Assembly: GCF_000426645.1 (NCBI RefSeq)
Contig: NZ_AUFT01000015.1
Coordinates: forward strand, 62,001-126,000
Length of the DNA: 64,000 nucleotides
Reading direction: 5' to 3'
Source of the DNA: Nakamurella lactea DSM 19367
GTDB lineage: Bacteria; Actinomycetota; Actinomycetes; Mycobacteriales; Nakamurellaceae
The notes under the pieces are model-generated. The model worked only from the letters and a program-made list of their open reading frames with translations, was not told the origin of the DNA and made no database searches. This document shows, piece after piece, positions 25,836-34,770 of this stretch (positions are counted from its first letter, which is position 1; every line of letters starts with the position of its first letter). Made by a program: the position numbers and the translations under genes.

Positions 25836-26972
25836 CTACCGGAGGTGACGGGTGTCTCCCGCATCCCGCGCTGGCGGTCCCGCGGAGTCCTCGTCGGGGC
25901 CGCCGAATAGCGACAGGGCGTTCCGACCGCTCGGACGCGCGCCGGGCGTGAGACCCAGGTGATCCCACGCCGCCGGGGTGGCCACCCGGCCGGTCGAAGT
26001 GCGGGCCAGCATGCCCGCCCGCACCAGGAACGGCTCGCAAACCTCCTCGACGGTGGTCGGCTCCTCGCCGACGGCGACGGCCAGCGACTTCAGGCCGACC
26101 GGGCCGCCGCCGAAGGTCCGGCAGAGCGCGCCGAGCACGGCGCGGTCCAGCCGGTCGAGGCCGAGCTCGTCGACGTCGTAGACCGTGAGCGCCTGCCTGG
26201 CCACCGCTCGGGTCACCCTGCCGTCGGCCCGCACCTGGGCGAAGTCCCTGACCCGGCGCAGCAACCGGTTGGCGATCCGCGGGGTTCCCCGCGACCGCCC
26301 GGCGATCTCCCGCGCACCGTCCGGAAGCAGATCGACGTCCAGGATCCGGCCGCTGCGGGTGAGCACCGTTGTCAGCTCGTCGGCGGAATAGAACTCCATG
26401 TGCGCGGTGAAGCCGAACCGGTCCCGCAGCGGCGAGGTGAGCTGCCCCGATCGGGTGGTGGCACCGACCAGGGTGAACGGGGCGATGTCCAGCGGGATCG
26501 AGGTGGCGCCGGGGCCCTTGCCGACGATGATGTCCACCCGGAAGTCCTCCATCGCCAGGTACAGCATCTCCTCCGCCGGGCGGGCGATCCGGTGGATCTC
26601 GTCGATGAACAGCACGTCGCCCTCGACCAGGTTGGACAGGATCGCGGCCAGGTCGCCGGCCCGTTCCAGCGCCGGGCCCGAGGTGATCCTGATGGCCGAG
26701 CCGAGCTCGCCGGCGATGATCATCGCCAGCGACGTCTTACCCAGCCCGGGCGGACCGGCCAGCAGCACGTGATCGGGCACCGCGCCGCGCAACTTGGCCC
26801 CGGTCAGCACCAGCTCGAGTTGCTCCCTGACCCGCTCCTGGCCGACGAACTCGGTCAGCGACTGCGGCCGGAGCGACGCCTCGATGTCGGCATCGCCGAG
26901 TGACTCGTCCGGCGAGACCAGATCGTCGGTCGCCGGCTCCGGCCACGGATCGGGCGGTGGGGCGCCGGTCAT
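25836..26972 (-). CDS. ruvB: Holliday junction branch-migration DNA helicase RuvB
   Basis: 378 residues. An AAA+ core carries Walker [10 protein letters not shown] (about 70-78), Walker B with LFIDEIHR, the arginine-finger region [18 protein letters not shown] and sensor 2 [20 protein letters not shown] winged-helix DNA-binding domain follows. A variable tail of about 35 residues ends the protein. Hexameric RuvB rings pump DNA through the RuvA-bound junction. Its start overlaps the ruvA stop by four bases. Confidence 0.96.
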   Translation of the reverse strand: MTGAPPPDPWPEPATDDLVSPDESLGDADIEASLRPQSLTEFVGQERVREQLELVLTGAKLRGAVPDHVLLAGPPGLGKTSLAMIIAGELGSAIRITSGPALERAGDLAAILSNLVEGDVLFIDEIHRIARPAEEMLYLAMEDFRVDIIVGKGPGATSIPLDIAPFTLVGATTRSGQLTSPLRDRFGFTAHMEFYSADELTTVLTRSGRILDVDLLPDGAREIAGRSRGTPRIANRLLRRVRDFAQVRADGRVTRAVARQALTVYDVDELGLDRLDRAVLGALCRTFGGGPVGLKSLAVAVGEEPTTVEEVCEPFLVRAGMLARTSTGRVATPAAWDHLGLTPGARPSGRNALSLFGGPDEDSAGPPARDAGDTRHLR

Positions 26973-27601
26973 CGGGACCGGCCGAGGATTGCCAGGGCTC
27001 GCCGCAACAACACGGCCACGTCACCGGTGGCCGGCGTCGGATCGGCGGCGTCCTGCATGTCCGCGGCCACCCGGTCGACCGCGTCGGTCGCCTGCTTGGC
27101 GGCAAAACCCAAGCCGCCCAACGCATCCACCAGCTGCTCCTGCCAGGGCGCGCCAGCTACAGCGCCGTTCGCTCCCCCACCGCCGGTGGCGCCGGCACCG
27201 ATCGCACCGACCTTGTCCTTGAGCTCGAGCACCAGCCGCTCGGCACCCTTCTTGCCGATGCCCGGCGCCCTGGTCAGCGCGGTGGTGTCGCCGGCGGACA
27301 GCGCCCGGCGCAGGTCGTCCGGCTCCAGGACGGCCAGCAGCGCGAGCGCGATCTTGGGCCCGACGCCGGACACCGACTGCACCAGTTCGAACAGCTGCTT
27401 GGCGTCGTCGGAGGCGAAGCCGAACAGCGTCAGCGAATCCTCCCGGACCACCAGTGTGGTGAACAGCCGGGCGGACTCGCCGCGGCGCAGCCCGGCGAGG
27501 GTGCCGGGGGCGGCGCGGACCGCCAGCCCCACCCCGCCGACCTCGATCACGGCCTGGTCGAGCGCCACCGTCAGCACGGTGCCGCGCACGGAGGCGATCA
27601 T
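26969..27601 (-). CDS. ruvA: Holliday junction DNA-binding protein RuvA
   Basis: 210 residues from the ATG at 27601, which overlaps the ruvC stop (ATGA). It begins [12 protein letters not shown], the typical RuvA start, with domain I (OB fold). Domain II has two HhH motifs ([40 protein letters not shown]). A Gly/Ala-rich linker and the small domain III that contacts RuvB follow. It tetramerises on four-way junctions. Middle gene of ruvCAB. Confidence 0.95.
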   Translation of the reverse strand: MIASVRGTVLTVALDQAVIEVGGVGLAVRAAPGTLAGLRRGESARLFTTLVVREDSLTLFGFASDDAKQLFELVQSVSGVGPKIALALLAVLEPDDLRRALSAGDTTALTRAPGIGKKGAERLVLELKDKVGAIGAGATGGGGANGAVAGAPWQEQLVDALGGLGFAAKQATDAVDRVAADMQDAADPTPATGDVAVLLRRALAILGRSR

Positions 27602-28125
27602 CGGCGACCGGCCTTCGCCGCCGCCACCGCGGACGCCAACCGGGAGGCCATCGGCGCCCGCCACAGGTGGCAGATGGCCAGCGCCAGCGCATCGGCGGCG
27701 TCGGCCGGTTTCGGTGCGGTGTCCAGTCGCAGCAGCCTGGTCACCATCATCGTCACCTGAGCCTTGTCGGCGGCGCCGTTGCCGGACACCGCGGCTTTCA
27801 CCTCGGTCGGGGTGTGCCAGGCGACCGGGATGCCGCGTCGGGCGGCGGCCACCGCGACCACACCAGCGGCCTGAGCCGTCCCCATGATGGTGGATACGTT
27901 GTGCCGGTTGAACATTCGCTCCAATGCCACCCGATCGGGACGGTAGCTGTCCATCAGCTGCTCGACGTGTTCGGCGACCGCCAGCAGCCGCACGGCGACC
28001 TCGTCGGTCGGCGGCGTCCGCACCACGCCGACGTGCACCATGGTCGGCCGGCCGCCGCCGCCGGTGCCGTCGACGATGCCGACGCCGCATCTGGTGAGGC
28101 CGGGGTCGACGCCGAGCACCCGCAC
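27598..28125 (-). CDS. ruvC: Holliday junction resolvase RuvC
   Basis: 175 residues of the RNase H-like fold. The first catalytic aspartate is in [14 protein letters not shown] (Asp7). The second acid is in the [11 protein letters not shown] region (Glu). The final Asp pair is in [14 protein letters not shown]. It cuts recombination junctions symmetrically. First gene of an overlapping ruvC-ruvA-ruvB operon, with a likely LexA box 44 bases upstream of its start. Confidence 0.95.
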   Translation of the reverse strand: MRVLGVDPGLTRCGVGIVDGTGGGGRPTMVHVGVVRTPPTDEVAVRLLAVAEHVEQLMDSYRPDRVALERMFNRHNVSTIMGTAQAAGVVAVAAARRGIPVAWHTPTEVKAAVSGNGAADKAQVTMMVTRLLRLDTAPKPADAADALALAICHLWRAPMASRLASAVAAAKAGRR

Positions 28126-28168
28126 GTCTGCCCTCCCGCCGTCGGCCGTCGGTCCGAATCACCCGATC

Positions 28169-28182
28169 CGAACACCTGTACG
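28169..28182. promoter_or_regulatory. Probable LexA (SOS) box upstream of ruvCAB
   Basis: CGAACACCTGTACG differs from the Gram-positive/actinobacterial LexA consensus CGAAC-N4-GTTCG at a single position and is centred about 50 bases upstream of the ruvC start. The ruvCAB genes of mycobacteria are known members of the SOS regulon, so both motif and context agree. Not experimentally shown here. Confidence 0.6.
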
Positions 28183-28268
28183 CCAACGGTACCGGGCGGA
28201 GCCACGCTGCCGGCACCGCCACGCCGGGGCCAGGGATCTGGTCGGCTCACCGGGGCCAGGCGGGCGGG

Positions 28269-29027
28269 TCAGTCTTCCTGGAGCTGCTCCATCACTTCGT
28301 CCGGGATGTCGGCGTTGGTGTAGACGTTCTGCACGTCGTCCAGGTCCTCGATGGCGTCGATCAGCTTGAGCACCTTGCGGGCTCCTTCGTCGTCCAACGG
28401 GACCGGCACCGAACCGATGAAGCTCTGCTCGGCCGAGTCGTAGTCCAGGCCGGCATCGACAACGGCCGTCCGCACCGCGACCAGGTCGGTCGGCTCGGAC
28501 ACCACCTCGAAGGCCTCACCGAGATCGTTGATCTCGTCCGCCCCGGCATCCATCACCGCCAGCAGCAGGTCGTCCTCCGTCAGCCCGTCGGCCTTCGGCA
28601 CGATCACCAAACCCTTGCGGGAGAACATGTACGAGACGCTGCCCGGATCGGCCATGTTGCCGCCGTTGCGGGTGACGGCGACCCGGACATCGGTGGCCGC
28701 CCGGTTCCGGTTGTCGGTGAGGCACTCGATCATCATCGCGACACCATTCGGGCCGTAGGCCTCGTAGGTGATGGACTGGTAGTCGGCGCCGCCGCCCTCG
28801 GTGCCGCCACCGCGCTTGACCGCGCGCTCGATGTTGTCGTTCGGCACCGAGGACTTCTTGGCCTTCTGGACCGCGTCGTACAGCGTCGGGTTACCGGCCA
28901 GATCTGCCCCGCCGGTGCGCGCCGCCACCTCGATGTTCTTGATCATCTTGGCGAACAACTTGCCGCGCTTGGCGTCGATCGCCGCCTTCTTGTGCTTGGT
29001 CGTCGCCCACTTGGAATGCCCGCTCAT
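28269..29027 (-). CDS. yebC: YebC/PmpR-family protein
   Basis: 252 residues, full length. The N-terminus [26 protein letters not shown] and the later [31 protein letters not shown] and MFSRKG are signature segments of the YebC/TACO1 family. Members have been described as transcription regulators. More recently they were linked to translation of proline-rich stretches on the ribosome. It lies directly upstream of ruvC on the same strand, the conserved actinobacterial arrangement. Confidence 0.94.
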   Translation of the reverse strand: MSGHSKWATTKHKKAAIDAKRGKLFAKMIKNIEVAARTGGADLAGNPTLYDAVQKAKKSSVPNDNIERAVKRGGGTEGGGADYQSITYEAYGPNGVAMMIECLTDNRNRAATDVRVAVTRNGGNMADPGSVSYMFSRKGLVIVPKADGLTEDDLLLAVMDAGADEINDLGEAFEVVSEPTDLVAVRTAVVDAGLDYDSAEQSFIGSVPVPLDDEGARKVLKLIDAIEDLDDVQNVYTNADIPDEVMEQLQED

Positions 29028-29037
29028 GCAGGTAATC

Positions 29038-29475
29038 CTACGGTTTCGTCACCATCAGGACGACCACGGCCACCAGCAGCAGGGTGGCGACGCCGCTGCC
29101 GGCGGCCACCTTCGAGTAGCCGCTCTGCACGCTGTCGGCCGCGCTGCGCAGCCCGTCAGCGGCGGCGCGCATCGTCGGCACCACCAGGCCGAGCATCAGG
29201 CCGAGCGCCACCAGGTAGAGCACGATCGACAGCCAGATCCACAGCGATCCGAACGACCAGTCCCGCTGCTCCGGCGCCGTCCCGAGAGCACCGAAGCCGA
29301 AGATCACCACCGCCAACGACACCAGCGAGAAGACGAACGTCGACCTGGCCATCGAATCGACCAGTGGCGCCTGCTTCTCCCGGATGCCGCGCAGTGCGAT
29401 CATCGGCAGGATCGCCATCGGGCCGACGGCGAAGACGGCAACGAGCACGTGGATTGCAGTCATCACATCGAACAT
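29038..29475 (-). CDS. Four-helix membrane protein, DUF2269-like
   Basis: About 145 residues from the ATG at 29475. Four hydrophobic segments are visible ([75 protein letters not shown]). The pattern resembles DUF2269 and related small integral membrane proteins; no catalytic motif is seen. A -10-like TACATT (reverse strand, 29487-29482) ends six bases before the ATG and no ribosome site exists, so the transcript may be leaderless. It is divergent from the phosphate permease and ends ten bases before yebC begins, so they may share transcription. Function unknown. Confidence 0.7.
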   Translation of the reverse strand: MFDVMTAIHVLVAVFAVGPMAILPMIALRGIREKQAPLVDSMARSTFVFSLVSLAVVIFGFGALGTAPEQRDWSFGSLWIWLSIVLYLVALGLMLGLVVPTMRAAADGLRSAADSVQSGYSKVAAGSGVATLLLVAVVVLMVTKP

Positions 29476-29487
29476 TGGTTCAATGTA
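29470..29487. promoter_or_regulatory. Nested palindromes over a probable leaderless promoter
   Basis: GAAC-ATTG-GTTC (29470-29481) and ACATTG-GTT-CAATGT (29472-29486) are both perfect and overlap. They cover the start codon and -10 region of the membrane-protein gene, in the short gap shared with the phosphate permease. The A+T content is unusual for this DNA. A repressor could block this promoter; the protein is unknown. Confidence 0.4.
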
Positions 29488-29561
29488 TCCGCCGACCGTC
29501 CACACCAGGCGCGGCAGGATCATCATCCGACCCCATTCGGGCCAGATCATGGAAGGACCGG

Positions 29562-30800
29562 ATGACAGCCGCACTGTTCACCGTGATCCTCGTCGTGATC
29601 ACCGCACTGATCTTCGATTTCACCAACGGCTTCCACGACAGCGCCAACGCCGTCGCCACGGCGGTGGCCACCAAGGCGATGAGCCCGCGGGTCGCGGTGG
29701 TGCTGGCAGCGGTGCTGAACGTGACCGGGGCGTTCCTGTCCACCGAGGTGGCCAAGACCATCTCCGGCGGGATCGTCGACGATGCCCTGGTCACGCCGGC
29801 GATCGTGTTCGCCGGGCTGGTCGGCGCCATCCTGTGGAATCTGGTCACCTGGCTGCTCGGCCTGCCCTCCAGCTCGTCGCACGCCCTTTTCGGCGGGCTG
29901 ATCGGGGCGGTGCTGGTCGGCGCCGGGTTCGCCGGTGTCCACTTCGACGTGGTGGTGGCGAAGGTGCTGGTACCGGCGGTCGCCGCGCCGTTGGTCGCCG
30001 GCCTGGTGGCAGCCCTGGCCACCCGACTCGGCTACTGGATCTCCGGACGCGGCGACCAGAAGCAGATGAACGTCGGGTTCCGCTACGGGCAGGCGGTCTC
30101 GTCGTCACTGGTGGCGCTCGCGCACGGCACCTCCGATGGTCAGAAGACGATGGGGGTGATCACCCTGGTGCTGATCGTCAGCGGCTACCAGGCCTCCGGC
30201 ACCGGACCCGCCTTCTGGGTGGTGATAACGGCCGGTCTGGCGATCGGGCTCGGCACCGCGTCCGGCGGCTGGCGGATCATGCGCACCCTCGGGCACGGGC
30301 TGACGTCGATGGCGCCGCTGCAGGGCTTCGCCGCCTCCACCGCCTCGACCGCGGCGATCCTGTCGTCGGCGCACATGGGCTTCGGCCTGTCCACAACGCA
30401 GGTCAGCACGGGGGCGATCGTCGGCGCCGGCCTCGGCCGTCGCGGCGGCAAGGTCAGCTGGAAGACCGCACGCCGGATGGTCTGGGCGTGGCTGGTCACC
30501 CTGCCGGCGGCAGCGGCCGTCGGAGCCGTCGCGGCGTTCGTCATTCAGATCGGCACCGCAGGCGTGGTGGCGATGTTCGTGGTGTTGCTGCTGGCCTCGC
30601 TGGCGATCTGGCTGATCGCCCGCCGTAACCCGGTGCACGCCGGCAATGTCGGTGAGACCGAGCCGCCGCCGTTGCCGACCATGCCGCCGGCCGCGCCGGC
30701 CGCGTTGGTGATGCCCAAGAAGCGGAAGAAAAAGAAGAAGGGCAAGAAGAAGAAGGGCAAGAAAAAAGGCAAGAACCGCAGCGGACCGGGGACCCGATGA
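29562..30800 (+). CDS. pit: PiT-family inorganic phosphate permease with poly-lysine tail
   Basis: 412 residues from the ATG at 29562, with AAGGA just upstream. The two PiT signature copies are visible: DFTNGFHDSANAVATAVATKAM near residues 18-39, and the C-terminal-half copy ALAHGTSDGQKTMGVI. Ten or more hydrophobic segments are present. It imports metal-phosphate with protons. The C-terminus is odd. After a Pro-rich stretch, roughly 25 residues are nearly all Lys and Gly (KKRKKKKKGKKKKGKKKGK), facing the cytoplasm. No DUF47 partner is adjacent. The stop overlaps the next small membrane gene by four bases. Confidence 0.93.
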   Translation: MTAALFTVILVVITALIFDFTNGFHDSANAVATAVATKAMSPRVAVVLAAVLNVTGAFLSTEVAKTISGGIVDDALVTPAIVFAGLVGAILWNLVTWLLGLPSSSSHALFGGLIGAVLVGAGFAGVHFDVVVAKVLVPAVAAPLVAGLVAALATRLGYWISGRGDQKQMNVGFRYGQAVSSSLVALAHGTSDGQKTMGVITLVLIVSGYQASGTGPAFWVVITAGLAIGLGTASGGWRIMRTLGHGLTSMAPLQGFAASTASTAAILSSAHMGFGLSTTQVSTGAIVGAGLGRRGGKVSWKTARRMVWAWLVTLPAAAAVGAVAAFVIQIGTAGVVAMFVVLLLASLAIWLIARRNPVHAGNVGETEPPPLPTMPPAAPAALVMPKKRKKKKKGKKKKGKKKGKNRSGPGTR

Positions 30801-31051
30801 TCCACTGGAACGCCCTCGCACAGGTCACCATTGCGACCCTGATCAGCACCGTACTGGTGGTGGTCGCGGTGTCGTTCGGGATCCTGGCCCTGAACAGATC
30901 GACCGGGAAGACCCTGGACGAAACCGAACCCGGCGAGGTGTCCACCCCAGGCCGGCCGCTCTGGTGGCGGCTAGTGGGCTACGGGTGCCTGACCTTCGCC
31001 GGCGCGGTGGTGCTGTTCGGCATCTACCTGATCGTGCCGCAGTTCCACTGA
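30797..31051 (+). CDS. Small two-helix membrane protein coupled to the phosphate permease
   Basis: 84 residues. Two clear helices (VTIATLISTVLVVVAVSFGILAL and LTFAGAVVLFGIYLIVP) are joined by an acidic loop (TLDETEPGEVSTPG). Its ATG overlaps the permease TGA, so it is translated with it. I do not recognise a family. It may be an accessory subunit of the phosphate permease. Its 3' end overlaps the convergent yczE-like gene by 81 bases. Confidence 0.7.
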   Translation: MIHWNALAQVTIATLISTVLVVVAVSFGILALNRSTGKTLDETEPGEVSTPGRPLWWRLVGYGCLTFAGAVVLFGIYLIVPQFH

Positions 31052-31735
31052 CCGGCGGCCCGTTGCCGGCCGCACCGTCATCCGCGGGAGAAGGACGTGC
31101 AGCAGCGGGCCGATGCACAGCGCGTACAACACCGTTCCGATCCCGACCGTGCCGCCCAGCAGCCAACCGGCGGCCAGCACGGTCAGTTCGATCCCGGTCC
31201 GCACCCACCGGATCGAGCTGACGCCCCGCGCCACCAGGCCGGTCATCAGCCCGTCCCGCGGGCCGGGCCCGAGGCCGGCGCCGATGTAGAGCGCTCCGGC
31301 GAACGCGTTGCCGACGATCGCCAGCACCATCATCGGGATCCGCACGGCCAGCGTGTCGACCGGCGGGATCAGCGCCAGGGTGGCGTCGGTGGTCCAGCCG
31401 ATCACCAGCGCGTTCGCGATGGTGCCGAAGCCCGGCCGCTGGCGCAGCGGGATCCACAGCAGCAGCACCAGCACCGACACCCCGGTGATCACCGTGCCGA
31501 AGGACAGCGGCACCACCGACGTCAGTCCCTGGTGGAAGACATCCCACGGGTCGAGGCCGAGGACCGCCCTGACCATCAGGCCCATCGTGATGCCGTAGAG
31601 GAAGAGCCCGGCGAACAGCTGACTGAACCGACGCGACCGGCGATCCACCGGAATCGGCGACAGCAGCCGCAACGGCGAGAACCGGTGGTGCGTGGGCAGA
31701 GCGCCGGCCTGCGGTGCTGGGGGGATCGAGGTCAC
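30971..31735 (-). CDS. YczE-family integral membrane protein
   Basis: 254 residues with about five helices. Family landmarks include LFLYGITMGLMVRAVLGLDPWDVFHQGL, IGAGLGPGPRDGLMTGL and GTVGIGTVLYALCIGPLLH. These match the YitT/YczE group of predicted membrane proteins, often found beside MocR regulators named YczR. The last 30 residues are hydrophilic and antisense to the small permease partner, so the functional protein probably ends before them. It is divergent from the YczR-like gene across 62 bases. Confidence 0.85.
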   Translation of the reverse strand: MTSIPPAPQAGALPTHHRFSPLRLLSPIPVDRRSRRFSQLFAGLFLYGITMGLMVRAVLGLDPWDVFHQGLTSVVPLSFGTVITGVSVLVLLLWIPLRQRPGFGTIANALVIGWTTDATLALIPPVDTLAVRIPMMVLAIVGNAFAGALYIGAGLGPGPRDGLMTGLVARGVSSIRWVRTGIELTVLAAGWLLGGTVGIGTVLYALCIGPLLHVLLPRMTVRPATGRRSVELRHDQVDAEQHHRAGEGQAPVAH

Positions 31736-31797
31736 CGGACCATCGTCGCCACCGACCGGCCTGGACTTCCATAGCCAATTGAGAGAAAGTGGCCTCT

Positions 31798-33306
31798 ATG
31801 ACCAGTGCCACTGCCACAACTGGCCGGGTATCGGCGACGAGCCTGGTCCGGCGGCTCGGGCCGGTCACCGGCGAGGGACCGACCTATCGTCGGGTGGCCG
31901 ACCGGATTCGCGCGGCCACCCTCAACGGCCGGCTGACGGTCGGCATCGGCCTACCCAGCGAGCGCGACCTGGCCATGGCCCTCGGGGTGTCCCGGACGAC
32001 GGTGGCCGCGGCCTACCAACAACTACGGGATGACGGGTGGCTCAGCTCCCGCCGTGGGTCCGGCAGCCGGCTGGCCATCCCGCGGGAGCACGCGGCCTGG
32101 CGCTCGGACATCTTCGGTGCGCCGGCGATCGCTGACGAGCCGGCGCTGATCGACCTCACCACCGCCAGCCTGCCGGCGCCGGCCGAGCCGTTGCAGCGCG
32201 CGGTCGAGGCGGCGACGGGCGAGCTGCCCGGCTACGCCGCCGGCAGTGGGTACTTCCCGTTCGGGCTGCCGGTGCTGCGCGACCAGGTCGCCCAGCGGTA
32301 CTGCGACGCCGGGGTGCCGACCACGGCCGAGCACATCCTGATCACCGGCGGCGCGCAACACGCGTTCGGGCTGGCGTTGAGTTCGTTGACCTCCCCGGGC
32401 GACCGGGTGTTGCTTGAGTGCCCGACATACCCGGTGGCACTGGACGCGATCCGGGCCGCCCACCGGGTGCCCACTCCACTGCCGCTCGGCGACAATGCCG
32501 ACACCGCTTGGGATCTCGAGCTGTTCGGGGCGATTCTGCGCCAGTCGGCCGCGCGGGTGTCGTACCTGATCCCCGACTTCCAGAATCCGACCGGTGCCCT
32601 GATGTCGGCCGCCGACCGGGAGCGGGCGGTCGAGCAGGCGAGGCGTACCGGGGGCACCCTGCTGGTCGACGAGTCGTTCCGCGACGTGCCGTTCGGCGTC
32701 GCCGGATCGGACCAGCTACCGCCGCCGATGTCCGCGTTCGGTGACGGGGCGACCGGGCGTGGACGGGGCGGGTCGGGGTGTCCGGTGATCAGCCTGGGGT
32801 CGGTGTCCAAGGCGTTCTGGGGCGGACTCCGGATCGGCTGGGTGCGGGCCACCCCGGCCATCGTGGAGCGGCTGGCGGTGACCCGCTCGCTCGGCGACAT
32901 GGCCGGGCCGGTGCTCGACCAGTTGATCGTCAGCCACCTGCTGGCCGATCCGGCCGCCGCCCTCGAGCAGCAGTCCGCCCGGCTCGCGGCCGGAGCTGCC
33001 GCCGTCCGGGCGGCGCTGGCCGAATACCTGCCGGACTGGTCGGCCACCGATCCGGCCGGCGGCGCCTCGCTCTGGGTCCGGCTCCCCGGGCCGTACGCCA
33101 CCGAGCTGGCACGGCTGGCGCCGGCCGCCGGGGTGCGGGTGGTGCCGGGCCCGCGGTTCGGCCCGGACGGCACCATGGAAGCCTGCTTACGACTGCCGTT
33201 CACCGCACCACCAGAACAGCTGACGGAGGCCATTCGGCGGCTGTCGCAGATCGACCGGACCGCTGCGCAAGGTGCGGTGACCGCCTTCCCCGGCTGGCTG
33301 GCCTAG
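31798..33306 (+). CDS. MocR/PdxR-type GntR regulator with aminotransferase domain (YczR-like)
   Basis: 502 residues. An N-terminal GntR winged helix (YRRVADRIRAATLNGRL...LPSERDLAMALGVSRTTVAAAYQQL) is fused to a fold-type I aminotransferase-like domain. Visible landmarks are PDFQNPTGALMS and the PLP-lysine motif SLGSVSKAFWGGLRIGW. The ATG at 31798 has AGAAAG at good distance; a GTG nine bases upstream is possible. The head-to-head placement with a YczE-type membrane gene is the recognised YczR/yczE pairing, so it most likely controls that gene and itself from the 62-base gap. The effector is unknown. Confidence 0.88.
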   Translation: MTSATATTGRVSATSLVRRLGPVTGEGPTYRRVADRIRAATLNGRLTVGIGLPSERDLAMALGVSRTTVAAAYQQLRDDGWLSSRRGSGSRLAIPREHAAWRSDIFGAPAIADEPALIDLTTASLPAPAEPLQRAVEAATGELPGYAAGSGYFPFGLPVLRDQVAQRYCDAGVPTTAEHILITGGAQHAFGLALSSLTSPGDRVLLECPTYPVALDAIRAAHRVPTPLPLGDNADTAWDLELFGAILRQSAARVSYLIPDFQNPTGALMSAADRERAVEQARRTGGTLLVDESFRDVPFGVAGSDQLPPPMSAFGDGATGRGRGGSGCPVISLGSVSKAFWGGLRIGWVRATPAIVERLAVTRSLGDMAGPVLDQLIVSHLLADPAAALEQQSARLAAGAAAVRAALAEYLPDWSATDPAGGASLWVRLPGPYATELARLAPAAGVRVVPGPRFGPDGTMEACLRLPFTAPPEQLTEAIRRLSQIDRTAAQGAVTAFPGWLA

Positions 33307-33311
33307 CCGGG

Positions 33312-33329
33312 CGTGCCCAGCCGGGCACG
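33312..33329. terminator. Hairpin after the MocR gene
   Basis: CGTGCCC and GGGCACG form a perfect seven-base stem with a four-base loop, starting six bases after the MocR stop and before the peptidase start. No T-run follows; it is a possible terminator or leader hairpin. Confidence 0.4.
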
Positions 33330-33368
33330 GGTACCGACCACAGACCCAGACATGCTTGGAGCCCGAAG

Positions 33369-34760
33369 TTGAACCGCAGCACCGCGATTGCCGCCGCCAC
33401 CGAGTACTTCGACTCCGGCCGGTTCCGGCTCGATCTGGAGCGCCGCGTCGCGCATCGGACCGAGAGCCAGGATCCGGCGGCCGGCCCTCGGCTGCGGGCC
33501 TACCTCAGCGATGCGATCGTCGCCGACGTCGAGCGGATGGGGTTCACCGCCCGGATCGTCGACAACCCGGTGTCCGCCGCGCACCCGTTCCTGATCGCGC
33601 ATCGCCACGAGGGTGACGAGCTGCCGACCGTGCTCACCTACGGGCACGGTGACGTCCAGCTCGCGCATCCCGAGCAGTGGCGCGAGGGCCTCGATCCCTG
33701 GCGGCTGACCGTCGAGGGCGACCGCTGGTACGGCCGGGGCAGCGCGGACAACAAGGGCCAGCACACGGTCAACCTCGGTGCCCTCGAGCAGGTGCTGACC
33801 GTTCGCGCCGGGAAGCTCGGCTACAACGTCACGTTGCTCATCGACATGGGCGAGGAATCCGGCTCACCTGGCCTGAACGAGCTCTGTGCGCAGCATCGCG
33901 ACGAGCTGGCCGCCGACCTGCTGCTGGCCTCGGACGGTCCACGGCTGTCCGCCGATCTGCCGACCGTCTTCCTCGGCTCCCGAGGCGTCTGCAACTTCGA
34001 GCTCAGCTACCGGGCCAGGCCGGAGAGCCACCACTCGGGCAACTGGGGCGGCGTGCTCAGCAATCCGGCGGTGGTCCTCGCCAATGCCCTGGCCGGCATG
34101 GTCGACCAGCGGGGCCGGTTGCTGGTCGACGGGCTGCGGCCGGCCGCGATTCCGGACTCCGTCCGCAGCGCGCTGGCACAGCTCTCGGTCGATTCGTCCG
34201 CCGGCAGCCCGGCCGTCGATCCCGGCTGGGGCGAGCCCGGCCTGTCCCCCACCGAACGGCTCTTCGGCTGGAACACGCTGGAGATCCTGGCGATGGTCGC
34301 CGGGGATCCGGACGGTCCGGTCAACGCCATACCGGCTGACGCCAGGGCCTTCTGCCAGCTCCGGTTCGTGGTCGGCACCGACCCGGCGACGATCGGGACC
34401 GTGCTGCGCGGACACCTCGACGCCCACGGATTCGAGATGGTCGCCGTCACCGTCGAGCACGGGATGAACGCCACCCGGCTGGATCCGGACGACCCATGGG
34501 TGCGCTGGGCACTGGCGTCGATGCGCGCCACCACGGGTAAGGAGCCTGGGCTGCTACCGAATCTCGGCGGCTCGCTGCCCAACGAGGCGTTCGCCGACGT
34601 GCTCGGCCTGCCGACCATCTGGATCCCGCATTCCTACCCCGGCTGCGCCCAGCACGCACCCGACGAACACCTGCTGGCCCCGCTGATGCGGGAGTCGCTG
34701 CAGATCATGGCCGGGCTCTTCTGGGACCTCGGCGAACTCCGCGACGGCCGGCCCGAGTAG
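33369..34760 (+). CDS. M20-family metallopeptidase (dipeptidase-like)
   Basis: 463 residues from a TTG at 33369 with GGAG eight bases upstream; no in-frame ATG fits. Metal-site motifs of M20 peptidases are all present: TYGHGDVQ, YGRGSADNKGQ, DMGEESGSPGL with the catalytic Glu pair, ASDGP and the final histidine in PHSYPGCAQH. A dimerisation lid domain sits in between (SHHSGNWGGVLSNPAVVLANAL). Such enzymes cleave dipeptides or N-acyl amino acids with two zinc ions in the cytoplasm. It follows the MocR gene on the same strand and is convergent with a DUF3048 lipoprotein. Confidence 0.9.
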   Translation: MNRSTAIAAATEYFDSGRFRLDLERRVAHRTESQDPAAGPRLRAYLSDAIVADVERMGFTARIVDNPVSAAHPFLIAHRHEGDELPTVLTYGHGDVQLAHPEQWREGLDPWRLTVEGDRWYGRGSADNKGQHTVNLGALEQVLTVRAGKLGYNVTLLIDMGEESGSPGLNELCAQHRDELAADLLLASDGPRLSADLPTVFLGSRGVCNFELSYRARPESHHSGNWGGVLSNPAVVLANALAGMVDQRGRLLVDGLRPAAIPDSVRSALAQLSVDSSAGSPAVDPGWGEPGLSPTERLFGWNTLEILAMVAGDPDGPVNAIPADARAFCQLRFVVGTDPATIGTVLRGHLDAHGFEMVAVTVEHGMNATRLDPDDPWVRWALASMRATTGKEPGLLPNLGGSLPNEAFADVLGLPTIWIPHSYPGCAQHAPDEHLLAPLMRESLQIMAGLFWDLGELRDGRPE

Positions 34761-34770
34761 CGGCGGCAGG

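Noticed and set aside
30720..30800. Poly-lysine end of the permease as a frameshift artefact
   Set aside because: The frame continues cleanly to a stop that overlaps a plausible next gene, and no alternative frame restores a normal PiT C-terminus.
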